From Oscillospiraceae bacterium (lineage in GTDB: Bacteria > Bacillota > Clostridia > Oscillospirales > Ruminococcaceae), in the NCBI GenBank assembly GCA_024404875.1, contig JAKSPK010000001.1, positions 85,271 through 149,270 of the forward strand: 64,000 nt of DNA, written 5' to 3'. Numbering within the stretch: the stretch's first letter is position 1; the number at the start of each line of letters is the position of its first letter. The notes under the pieces were generated by a model. That model was not told the DNA's origin. It searched no databases and was given only the letters and a program-made list of their open reading frames with translations. A program made the position numbers and the translations under genes. Positions 52,663 to 64,000 of the stretch are shown here, piece after piece.

Positions 52663-53571
52663 ATGAAAATCATTCCGCTGCTGCTCATCCCGCTTTTGCT
52701 CACCGGCTGTACCGATATCCGCAGACGGCTTTCACCCGATCTGCTCACGGTGCATACTGGCAAATCGTTTTCCTTTGCGGCGCACACTTCACAAGAAGAT
52801 GCGCTGATCGCGGCAGAGGCGGCAGATCCGCTGCTGATGACTGAGGCACTCGGCCGTGCTGCCGGAGCGGAGATTTCGACCGGTCATCTGACCATGCTCG
52901 CAGTCAGCGGCGATCCCTGCGGCGTGACAGAGACCTATTTGCAGGCACAGGATCTCGCGCCGACCTGTACGGTGTTGGCCGTTGATCGGAACGCCTGTGA
53001 TGCGCTGCGAAGCGGCAGTCTGCCGACACCCGCTCAAATCGAAGCAGCCGTGAAAACCGGAATGCTTCCGTGCCGTACGGCTGACACAGTCATCGGTGAT
53101 TTGTGGGGCGGTTCCGGTGTGACGGCACTGACAGCCTGCCGCGATGGTGCATTGGGCATTGCGCTCTATGCAGACGGGCAATGCTGCGGGATGCTGTCGG
53201 AGGATGCGTGCCGCGGACTTGCGCTGCTCAGCGGGCAATATGAGACATTTGCATTTGATGCGGCGGGAACGGTTTTCCGTGTCCTTGGCGCATCACTCAA
53301 AATTGGTGTGCATATGGCGGACAAGCTGGAGATTACGGTCTCCGGTGAGATCCGCACCGAGCCCCCGCTGACCGATGCCGCCGAAACGCGCCTGGCGAAG
53401 ATGCTCGGCGAGACGTTTCGCGAGACGGTCTGCATTGCAGGTGCCGATTTGCTTTTCCTGCGCGAAGCGGCGCTGCGGGACGGTTTGGCTTCAGTGCGAT
53501 CCTGTTCGCAGAGTGCATGGCGTGATATGCTGATGAAATCGGAATACCGTATCGCACTTCCGCTGCGGTAA
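52663..53571 (+). CDS. GerAC-like spore germination lipoprotein (divergent)
   Basis: A 302-residue lipoprotein: the signal IPLLLIPLLLTGCTD has a lipobox LTGC at about residues 13-16. The layout follows Ger(x)C proteins: a short region after the lipid Cys, then GAEISTGHLTMLAVSGDPCG, matching the GHL-type conserved segment, and a C-terminal domain with KLEITVSGEIRTEPPL. Overall identity to textbook GerAC looks low and it is shorter than usual, so the call is tentative. No GerAA homologue is in the window. GGAGG precedes the ATG. Confidence 0.6.
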   Translation: MKIIPLLLIPLLLTGCTDIRRRLSPDLLTVHTGKSFSFAAHTSQEDALIAAEAADPLLMTEALGRAAGAEISTGHLTMLAVSGDPCGVTETYLQAQDLAPTCTVLAVDRNACDALRSGSLPTPAQIEAAVKTGMLPCRTADTVIGDLWGGSGVTALTACRDGALGIALYADGQCCGMLSEDACRGLALLSGQYETFAFDAAGTVFRVLGASLKIGVHMADKLEITVSGEIRTEPPLTDAAETRLAKMLGETFRETVCIAGADLLFLREAALRDGLASVRSCSQSAWRDMLMKSEYRIALPLR

Positions 53572-53662
53572 TTCTGTGCAAAAATGCGCAATCTTGTGCA
53601 ATTCGCTCAAAACAGCTTGCCATTTTAAGCAAAACTTTTACAAGGATTTTTGCGAAAAGATA

Positions 53663-53691
53663 TTGACCTTTTTCTGACAAACGGATATACT
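53663..53691 (+). promoter_or_regulatory. Promoter of acpP
   Basis: TTGACC (53663-53668), 17 bp, TATACT (53686-53691). The TATAAT overlapping at 53691 has no -35 at proper spacing. Confidence 0.65.
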
Positions 53692-53766
53692 ATAATCGTT
53701 GTGACCGGCAGAAAACTAGCTGCGTGTAGGCACAGAACCTATCACATACAGAGAGGAGCAGATTAC

Positions 53767-54000
53767 ATGGTATTTGAAAAACTGAAGGACATCATTCTCG
53801 ATCAGCTCGATGTGGATGAGGACGAGATCACAATGGAGGCGGATTTCATTGACGATCTTCAGGCAGACTCGCTGGACATCACCCTGCTGATGAAAACGAT
53901 CTCCGAGGAATTCGATATCGCAGTCGAAGACGATGCCGTCGATAAGATCAGCACCGTCGGCGATGCGGTCGAATACATCGAAGCATATATTAACGAGTAA
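53767..54000 (+). CDS. acpP: Acyl carrier protein
   Basis: A 77-residue acidic protein carrying the phosphopantetheine attachment serine in [14 protein letters not shown] (Ser at about residue 37), with four helices of the ACP fold ([35 protein letters not shown], and [13 protein letters not shown] at the end). GAGGAG lies about 8 nt before ATG 53767. It stands alone, not within a fab operon, so it could be the fatty-acid ACP or a specialised one; the sequence is close to the ordinary type. Confidence 0.93.
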   Translation: MVFEKLKDIILDQLDVDEDEITMEADFIDDLQADSLDITLLMKTISEEFDIAVEDDAVDKISTVGDAVEYIEAYINE

Positions 54001-54005
54001 GTCGG

Positions 54006-54044
54006 AAGCGCCCGGATCCATGCGGATTCGGGCGCTTTATTTTT
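54006..54044 (+). terminator. Terminator of acpP
   Basis: AAGCGCCCGGATCC with GGATTCGGGCGCTT (one G-U), loop ATGC, then TTATTTTTTTC. The stem starts 6 bp after the stop. Confidence 0.9.
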
Positions 54045-54045
54045 T

Positions 54046-55701
54046 TCAGTATGATTCTCTGCGTTTGCGGAAGGCATACCAGATGCCGCCTGCCAGCACC
54101 AGCACGCCGCCGATGCCGGCCGCTGCGATCCAGCCCTTGCCGCGCACCTTTCCGACAGCCGTCTTGCTGCCGACCGGTGCCGTAACATCCGGTGCGGGTT
54201 CGGTGTTTTCGGTATCTGGAAGCGGCTCCCGCGTGATTTTTTCTGCTTCTGCGTAGAGCCGTGCTGACTCTGTATTGGAATACAGCACCAGCTCGTTTTT
54301 CAGCTTCAGATATCCTTTTGTATCGTCATGGGCATAGCCGAAAGCCTTTTCGCCGATCTTCTCCAGCGTATCCGGCAGATAGATCTCCGTCAGCGCCGGA
54401 CAGCTTGCAAATGCATAGTCACCGACCGATTGCAGCGCGTGGCCGAGCCGGAGATAATTCAGCGTATCGCAGCTCTCAAATGCCGAATCGCCGATCGACT
54501 TCAGATTGTCTCCGAATTCCGCGACCTGTAAGGACGGACAGTGTGCAAATGCCGTCCGGCGGATCTCCTCCACAGTCTGCGGCAGATGCACCGTCGTGAC
54601 GGCAGCGTTGCCTTCGAATGCAGATTCGCCGATGACACGGATGCCGTCCGGCACATCGACAACATTTTCCTCGCCGCGGTAACGGATCAGCATTTTTCCG
54701 AGCGTCAGGAATTCATCCTTGCCCGCTGTGATCCATTTTGTATTTTCAAATGCAGTTGCGGAAATATCCGCGATATAATCCGGCGTATGGATTTCCGCGA
54801 GTGCGGTGCAGCCGTCAAATGCAAAGTCACGGATGCTCTGCACACTTGCGGGGATCGTCACAGACTTCATAACCGCATGACCGGAACAAGAACAGGCACC
54901 GATGATCTTCACATTCTCCGGGATTGTCAGCTCGGACTCGGAGCCGTTATAGGTATAGAGGATACCATCGCCGAGAATAACAAAATCATCCTGCTGATTC
55001 TCATAGAAAGGCGTTCCGTCAAAGGCCAGATTGCCGATATCGCGCACCGATGCGGGGATCGTGACATATTCGAGCCGTTTGCAGTTTGCGAAAGCAGAAG
55101 CGCCGATTGTCTCGCACTGATCGGGAATGACCGCCGCACGCAGATAGGCGCAGCCCTCAAAAGCGCTGTCGCCGATATGTTTTACGGTCGCAGGAAGCAC
55201 AACAGTATCGGCATAGCAATATTTGAATGCGCGCTCCGCGATATCTGTGACCGGTTTGCCGTCGATCATATCAGGGATCGTGACGGTCTCCTCGCTTGTC
55301 CAGCGGAAATAATTGATCCGGATGCCGCCGTCAGCCGCGTCCTCATATTCGATCATGGAGAGCGTGTCAGGCGGGGGATCAGTTACCGGGAGTGTTGTTT
55401 CCGCAGGCTCCGTGGTCGTAGTTTCTGTAGTAGTTTCGGATTCAGTTGTTTCCTCGGTGGTCTCCTCCGTAACGGCAGTTTCAGCCTGTTCGGTTTGGTC
55501 GGAGGGAACTCCCGCAGCATCGGGGGCGGCAGGTGCGGCCTCCGGTGTATTTGGATCGGCAGGCGCAGCAGGATCTGCGGCTGCTGCCGGATCTGCCGGA
55601 TTCGCCTCTGCATGCGCATAAAGCTGCATCGGGATGCCTGCAAGCAGGACAGATGCGCCGAGCGCTGCTGCCAGCCGCAGGGTACTGTTTCTTTTGTTCA
55701 T
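54046..55701 (-). CDS. Surface BspA-type leucine-rich-repeat protein with C-terminal membrane anchor
   Basis: A 551-residue exported protein. The signal peptide (STLRLAAALGASVLLAGIPM onwards) probably ends at AHAEA. An Asp/Ala/Pro-rich and then Thr/Glu-rich linker (residues 35-125, TEETTEETTESETTTETTTT-like) leads to about fourteen LRR_5 repeats (residues 150-490, for example VTIPASVRDIGNLAFDGTPF). A single membrane helix (IAAAGIGGVLVLAGGIWYAF) and a basic tail end it. No sortase motif is seen. It probably mediates contact with substrate, host or partner proteins (inference). AAAAGGAGC precedes ATG 55701; the frame to 55818 is an artefact. Confidence 0.88.
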   Translation of the reverse strand: MNKRNSTLRLAAALGASVLLAGIPMQLYAHAEANPADPAAAADPAAPADPNTPEAAPAAPDAAGVPSDQTEQAETAVTEETTEETTESETTTETTTTEPAETTLPVTDPPPDTLSMIEYEDAADGGIRINYFRWTSEETVTIPDMIDGKPVTDIAERAFKYCYADTVVLPATVKHIGDSAFEGCAYLRAAVIPDQCETIGASAFANCKRLEYVTIPASVRDIGNLAFDGTPFYENQQDDFVILGDGILYTYNGSESELTIPENVKIIGACSCSGHAVMKSVTIPASVQSIRDFAFDGCTALAEIHTPDYIADISATAFENTKWITAGKDEFLTLGKMLIRYRGEENVVDVPDGIRVIGESAFEGNAAVTTVHLPQTVEEIRRTAFAHCPSLQVAEFGDNLKSIGDSAFESCDTLNYLRLGHALQSVGDYAFASCPALTEIYLPDTLEKIGEKAFGYAHDDTKGYLKLKNELVLYSNTESARLYAEAEKITREPLPDTENTEPAPDVTAPVGSKTAVGKVRGKGWIAAAGIGGVLVLAGGIWYAFRKRRESY

Positions 55702-55756
55702 AGCAATGCTCCTTTTAGGGCGCGTTGATGCTAAGCCGAACGCGCCATACATCAAA

Positions 55757-55784
55757 CGGGGGACTCCGCTGCCGGAATCCCCCG
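55757..55784 (-). terminator. Terminator of rpoBC
   Basis: On the minus strand CGGGGGATTCCG pairs with CGGAGTCCCCCG (one T-G) around a 4-nt loop, 35 bp after the rpoC stop. A second inverted repeat, GGCGCGTT/AACGCGCC, lies at 55719-55746. T-tracts are short. Confidence 0.6.
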
Positions 55785-55818
55785 CTTTTCTGTCAAACAG
55801 CTTGAATCTGCGCTTCAA

Positions 55819-59607
<3,789 letters not shown>

Positions 59608-59705
59608 AATGTTCCCTCCTTATTCTGTGTCAGGATGCCGCAGCGGACGGCACACGCAGTGCCGCCGCGGGCATATAACCGTTAATTCGAACGCAGGGTT
59701 TCTGC

Positions 59706-62700
59706 TTAGAGATCATCGCCGACGAAGATATCATCGACATCATCGGGCTGTTCCTGATAAGCAGCCGAATCGTCCTGCTCATCGAAATCGAATTCGTCCT
59801 CATCATCATTATCGGCCGAATCCGACATCTCATGTTCGACCTCATGTGTTTCGGTATCCTTGCCGTACATGGCGGTATTGAAGCCTGCCTGACCCATTTC
59901 GTCGTCGCCGTAGCTGTTGAGATCCGCAGTGTTCTCGTCATCGAAATCAGACGGGCCGCGCTGCGGCAGATCATCATCGAAGCTCTGCTTGAGGTCAATC
60001 TCCTGACCGTCCTCATCCAGCACGCGGACATCGAGTCCGAGCGACTGCATTTCCTTGATGAGCACCTTGAAGGATTCCGGAATACCCGGCTTCGGAACAT
60101 TCTGACCCTTGACAATCGCCTCATAGGTATTGACACGGCCTGTGGTATCGTCAGATTTGACAGTCAGGATTTCCTGCAGCGTATAGGCGGCACCGTAAGC
60201 TTCCAGTGCCCAGACTTCCATCTCACCGAAACGCTGGCCGCCGAACTGTGCCTTACCGCCGAGCGGCTGCTGTGTGACCAGTGAATACGGGCCGACGGAA
60301 CGCGCATGGATCTTATCGTCAACGAGGTGGTGGAGCTTGAGGTAATACATATAGCCGACGGTGACGCGGTTATCGAATTTCTCACCGGTTCTGCCGTCAT
60401 AAACGGTAAATTTGCCGTCTTCAGAAAGCGGGATCGAGGTCGTATCAATGACCTTGTCCATCGGAGAGAGCTTGAAGGTCTGTTCGGTCTTTTCGGCATT
60501 CGTAGCTTCATTGCGTTCCTGTGCCAGACGGAAGCACTTGCGGATATCGTCCTCGTGTGCACCGTCGAAGACCGGTGTCATGATATGCCAGCCGAGCGCC
60601 TTTGCGGCCATGCCGAGGTGAACCTCCAGCACCTGACCGATGTTCATACGAGACGGAACGCCCAGCGGATTCAGGCAGATATCGAGCGGCGTACCGTCTT
60701 CGAGGAAGGGCATATCCTCCTCCGGCAGGATGCGGGAAACAACACCCTTATTTCCGTGACGGCCGGCCATTTTGTCGCCGACGGAGATCTTGCGCTTCTG
60801 CGCGATATAGCAGCGGACGATCTGGTTGACGCCCGGACCGAGCTCATCGCAGTTTTCGCGGTCGAAGATCTTGACATCGACAACGATACCGGCTTCGCCG
60901 TGCGGCACCTTCAGGGAATTGTCACGCACTTCGCGTGCCTTTTCACCGAAGATTGCACGAAGCAGTCTTTCCTCGGCGGTCAGCTCAGTCTCGCCCTTCG
61001 GTGTGACTTTACCGACGAGGATATCGCCGGCGTGAACTTCTGCACCGATGCGGATGATACCGCGGTCATCGAGATCCTTCAGTGCGTCCTCGCTGACATT
61101 GGGGATATCGCGGGTGATTTCTTCTGCACCGAGCTTGGTATCGCGGCACTCCAGCTCATATTCCTCGATATGAACGGAGGTGAAGACATCCTCGCGGACA
61201 AGACGCTGATTCAGCAGAACAGCATCTTCGTAGTTGTAACCTTCCCAGGTCATGAAGCCGATCAGCGCATTCTTGCCGAGCGAGATCTCGCCGTCGCAGG
61301 TTGCAGGACCGTCCGCAATGACCTGACCGGCCTTGACCTCATCGCCAACCGAGACGGTCGGACGCTGATTGACGCAGGTGCCCTGGTTGCTGCGCTGGAA
61401 TTTGATGAGCTGATAACGGCGGAGGTCATCCTCGCGTTCACCGTACTTTATGACGATCTCATCTGCGCTGACCGAGACGACGAGACCGTCTTCCTTTGCC
61501 AGCACGCAGACGCCGGAATCAACGGCAGCTTTATATTCCATACCGGTGCCGACAAACGGACGCTCGGTCTTGAGCAGCGGAACTGCCTGCCGCTGCATGT
61601 TGGAGCCCATGAGGGCACGGTTTGCGTCATCGTTTTCGAGGAACGGGATCATTGCCGTTGCAACGGAAACGACCATCTTCGGCGAGACATCCATATAGTC
61701 AATCAGCGCCGGCTCGCATTCAACGATCTGATCGCGGAAGCGAGCGGTGACACGGCGTCTTGCGAAGGTGCCGTCTTCCTTGAGCGGCTCATTCGCCTGC
61801 GCGACATAGTAGTTATCTTCCACATCGGCAGTCATATAGACAACCTCATCCGTGACCTTGCCGGTCGCCTTATCGACTCTGCGGTACGGTGCCTCGATGA
61901 AGCCGTAGATATTGATGCGTGCGAACGATGCCAGATAGGAAATCAGACCGATGTTCGGACCTTCCGGCGTCTCGATCGGGCACATTCTTCCGTAGTGCGA
62001 ATAGTGAACGTCACGCACCTCGAAGCCTGCACGGTCTCTTGTCAGACCGCCGGGACCGAGTGCGGAGAGACGGCGCTTATGCGTCAGCTCTGCGAGCGGG
62101 TTGTTCTGATCCATGAACTGCGAAAGCGGGGAAGATCCGAAGAACTCCTTGATCGCAGCGGTGATCGGGCGGATATTGACGAGTGTCTGCGGTGTGAGCG
62201 TTTCGGCATCTTGTGCCTGCAAACTCATGCGCTCGCGAATCACGCGCTCCATTCTGGCAAAGCCGATCCGGAACTGATTCTGGAGCAGCTCACCGACCGA
62301 ACGGATACGGCGGTTGCCGAGGTGGTCGATATCATCCGTGTGGCCGAGGCCGTCACAGAGATTGCAGAAATAGCTGATCGTTGCGAAAATGTCGTCGCGG
62401 ACGATGTGCTTCGGGACAAGTTCATCCTTATGTGCAATAACAGCACGCTTCAGTGTATCCGCATCGCCGTCAGCATCCTCCAGCAGATTCTTCAGAACCT
62501 TTGCGGAGACTTTTTCATTGATGCCGCATTCCGATGCGTTGAAATCCGGAATGATTGCAGCGCAGTAGGGCGTGATGTCGATCATGCCGCTGCCGAGCAC
62601 CTTAACTTCGCGCTCGACGAATTCGATGACCTGCTCATGCTTTTCGTCCTCATGCGTTTCGCGGACCTCAGCACCGACATAGGCCTCATAAACGCCGGCC

Positions 62701-63716
62701 TGCTCGATCTCATCGGCAAGCTCCTTCGTGACCTTCGTGCCGGTATCGGCAATCAGCTCACCGGTCATGAAGCTGAACACCGGACGGGAGAGAACCTGTC
62801 CGACCAGGCGGGAGCCGATGCCGAGCTTCTTGTTATACTTATATCTACCGAAACGGCAGAGATCATAGCGCTTCGGATCGAAGAACAGCATATTAACGAG
62901 CTGCTTTGCACCGTCGATCGTTGCAGGATCGCCCGGACGGAGCTTCTTGTAAACCTCCAGCAGCGCATCGTTGATGTTCTTTTCGGCATCGTCGGTGATG
63001 CCTTCTTCCTTCTGCTCGATGGTCGCCTTCAGGCGGGGATCGTCACCGAACACTGCACGGATCTCCTCATTCGTGCCGAGACCGAGGGCACGGATGAACT
63101 TCGTGATCGGGATTTTTCTGTTCTTGTCGATCTTGACCGAGACAACATCGTTGGAATCCATTTCATATTCCAGCCATGCGCCGCGGTTCGGGATGACAGT
63201 GGTCGTATAGAGGCTTTTGCCGGATTTGTCGCGAGTGAAGCTGTAATAGACGCCCGGAGAGCGTACGAGCTGTGAAACGATGACACGCTCCGCGCCGTTG
63301 ATGACGAATGTACCGCTCTCGGTCATAAGGGGCATATCGCCCATATAAATCTCGCTCGTAGTGACCTCGTCGGTTTCCTGATTCCAGAGCCGTGCTTTCA
63401 CGCGCAGGGGCGCTGCATAGGTCGCGTCGCGCTCCTTGCATTCGGCGATGGTATATTTCGGCGTGTCGTCGATGCGGTAGTCGATGAAGCTGAGCTGGAG
63501 ATTTCCGTTGAAATCCGTAATCGCAGCCACATCGCGGAAGACCTCGCGCAGTCCCTCGGTCAGAAACCACTGGTAGGATGTTTTCTGCACCTCGATGAGA
63601 TTCGGCATCTGTAGGACCTCATCAATCTTGCCGAAGCTCTTGCGCGTGTTCTTTCCGACCTGCACGTCCTTGACCGCAACCATCGTCTGGTTTTCGGGGT
63701 TCGTTTGCGTGCTCAT
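59706..63716 (-). CDS. rpoB: DNA-directed RNA polymerase subunit beta
   Basis: The 1336-residue beta subunit. It contains the rifampicin-region block [20 protein letters not shown] with [32 protein letters not shown], the [15 protein letters not shown] motif and the C-terminal [20 protein letters not shown]. The residues of the rifampicin pocket visible here look wild-type. An acidic C-terminal tail ([15 protein letters not shown]) of about 70 residues extends past the core. The start at 63716 has AGGAGG 9 nt upstream; the in-frame ATG at 63752 is rejected. Confidence 0.97.
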   Translation of the reverse strand: MSTQTNPENQTMVAVKDVQVGKNTRKSFGKIDEVLQMPNLIEVQKTSYQWFLTEGLREVFRDVAAITDFNGNLQLSFIDYRIDDTPKYTIAECKERDATYAAPLRVKARLWNQETDEVTTSEIYMGDMPLMTESGTFVINGAERVIVSQLVRSPGVYYSFTRDKSGKSLYTTTVIPNRGAWLEYEMDSNDVVSVKIDKNRKIPITKFIRALGLGTNEEIRAVFGDDPRLKATIEQKEEGITDDAEKNINDALLEVYKKLRPGDPATIDGAKQLVNMLFFDPKRYDLCRFGRYKYNKKLGIGSRLVGQVLSRPVFSFMTGELIADTGTKVTKELADEIEQAGVYEAYVGAEVRETHEDEKHEQVIEFVEREVKVLGSGMIDITPYCAAIIPDFNASECGINEKVSAKVLKNLLEDADGDADTLKRAVIAHKDELVPKHIVRDDIFATISYFCNLCDGLGHTDDIDHLGNRRIRSVGELLQNQFRIGFARMERVIRERMSLQAQDAETLTPQTLVNIRPITAAIKEFFGSSPLSQFMDQNNPLAELTHKRRLSALGPGGLTRDRAGFEVRDVHYSHYGRMCPIETPEGPNIGLISYLASFARINIYGFIEAPYRRVDKATGKVTDEVVYMTADVEDNYYVAQANEPLKEDGTFARRRVTARFRDQIVECEPALIDYMDVSPKMVVSVATAMIPFLENDDANRALMGSNMQRQAVPLLKTERPFVGTGMEYKAAVDSGVCVLAKEDGLVVSVSADEIVIKYGEREDDLRRYQLIKFQRSNQGTCVNQRPTVSVGDEVKAGQVIADGPATCDGEISLGKNALIGFMTWEGYNYEDAVLLNQRLVREDVFTSVHIEEYELECRDTKLGAEEITRDIPNVSEDALKDLDDRGIIRIGAEVHAGDILVGKVTPKGETELTAEERLLRAIFGEKAREVRDNSLKVPHGEAGIVVDVKIFDRENCDELGPGVNQIVRCYIAQKRKISVGDKMAGRHGNKGVVSRILPEEDMPFLEDGTPLDICLNPLGVPSRMNIGQVLEVHLGMAAKALGWHIMTPVFDGAHEDDIRKCFRLAQERNEATNAEKTEQTFKLSPMDKVIDTTSIPLSEDGKFTVYDGRTGEKFDNRVTVGYMYYLKLHHLVDDKIHARSVGPYSLVTQQPLGGKAQFGGQRFGEMEVWALEAYGAAYTLQEILTVKSDDTTGRVNTYEAIVKGQNVPKPGIPESFKVLIKEMQSLGLDVRVLDEDGQEIDLKQSFDDDLPQRGPSDFDDENTADLNSYGDDEMGQAGFNTAMYGKDTETHEVEHEMSDSADNDDEDEFDFDEQDDSAAYQEQPDDVDDIFVGDDL

Positions 63717-63797
63717 GGGCAATAACCTCCTGTCTTTTGTATCGCGGGGCACAGATCATCCGCAGCCGCCCTCCCGAAAAAAACTTTTCGCGGGGGC

Positions 63798-63826
63798 TTG
63801 ACAAGCCGGAAAATCTATGCTATACT
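63798..63826 (+). promoter_or_regulatory. Strong plus-strand promoter in the rpoB leader region
   Basis: TTGACA (63798-63803), 17 bp, TATACT (63821-63826) with a TGC extension. It points right, out of the window, and its transcript would overlap the rpoB promoter on the opposite strand. Confidence 0.75.
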
Positions 63827-63870
63827 ATTACGGTAAGAAAAGCCGCTTATGCCTATTCAGGCATTATACT

Positions 63871-63899
63871 ATTCTACACCGCTTTAGAAAAATTGTCAA
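63871..63899 (-). promoter_or_regulatory. Promoter of rpoBC
   Basis: Minus-strand TTGACA (63899-63894), 17 bp, TAGAAT (63876-63871). The predicted leader to rpoB is about 150 nt. No ribosomal protein gene (rplL) is visible directly upstream within the window. Confidence 0.7.
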
Positions 63900-64000
63900 G
63901 TATTTACGGAAAATTTCGGCAATCCTGCCGCGTTTTGCAGAAGCAGAGCGCGGATTTTTTATACATTCTTTTACAAGAACATTTATTCGCATATCTGCGG

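Noticed and set aside
60306-63275. A 989-residue open frame on the plus strand antisense to rpoB
   Set aside because: A mirror frame produced by rpoB codon bias; no ribosome site and no recognisable domain, while rpoB is certain.

Overview
The window (64 kb, moderately GC-rich) reads as one contiguous chromosome segment of a Gram-positive clostridial anaerobe. The best fit is a fibre-degrading Ruminococcus-like member of the Oscillospiraceae. The evidence is a dockerin-bearing GH53 galactanase with a Thr-rich linker, Thr-rich linkers in other exported proteins, BspA-type leucine-rich-repeat proteins, a ferredoxin-linked 2-oxoacid oxidoreductase, a spore protease (gpr) with germination-type neighbours, and strong AGGAGG ribosome binding sites. 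No species is claimed. I found no transposase, integrase, prophage or CRISPR array; the window is mostly core and housekeeping chromosome.

Layout. 1-10.6 kb (+): the tail of the purine gene purH, a histidine phosphatase, a small hypothetical gene and its broken tandem copy, purD, a membrane protein, uvrC, manA, an acidic unknown, glcK and gpmI. 10.6-16.1 kb (-): an asnB-pyrB pair and an EF-G paralogue. 16.3-24.7 kb (mostly +): a lipoprotein foldase candidate, secD-secF, a sugar-phosphate isomerase-like gene, nrdR, a DUF4830-like protein (-), an rRNA pseudouridine synthase and an orphan MsmK-type sugar ABC ATPase. 24.9-35.7 kb (-): an acyltransferase, the kor/vor operon, a large cytoplasmic BspA-like LRR protein, a membrane-anchored unknown and metY. 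35.9-43.9 kb (+): a ParB-like/BMP fusion, a phosphoesterase, an HD hydrolase, a GH13 amylase, a YccF protein and the GH53-dockerin enzyme. 44.0-50.3 kb (mostly -): a Val-Asp-Gly-Cys tRNA cluster, hslO, a methyltransferase-YerC pair, a decayed lipoprotein gene, a NudC-phosphatase fusion, an esterase and rpsT. 50.9-54.0 kb (+): gpr, GerAB-like and GerAC-like genes, acpP. 54.0-64 kb (-): a surface LRR protein, rpoC and rpoB.

Functional themes are central sugar metabolism (manA, glcK, gpmI, the sugar ABC ATPase, GH13 and GH53), protein export (foldase candidate plus SecDF), anaerobic 2-oxoacid oxidation, sporulation/germination, and transcription/translation. Many promoters could be read directly. 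They show near-consensus -35 and TATAAT boxes, almost always 17 bp apart and often with an extended TGn.

The least ordinary items are: a PyrB with a PyrI-like zinc tail but no regulatory domain; a cytoplasmic ParB-like/BMP fusion; a NudC-histidine phosphatase fusion; a large LRR protein with no signal peptide; a Cys-rich insert in the RNA polymerase beta' subunit; and a minimal gpr/GerAB-like/GerAC-like cluster. I did not find a clearly new multi-gene defence or mobile system.
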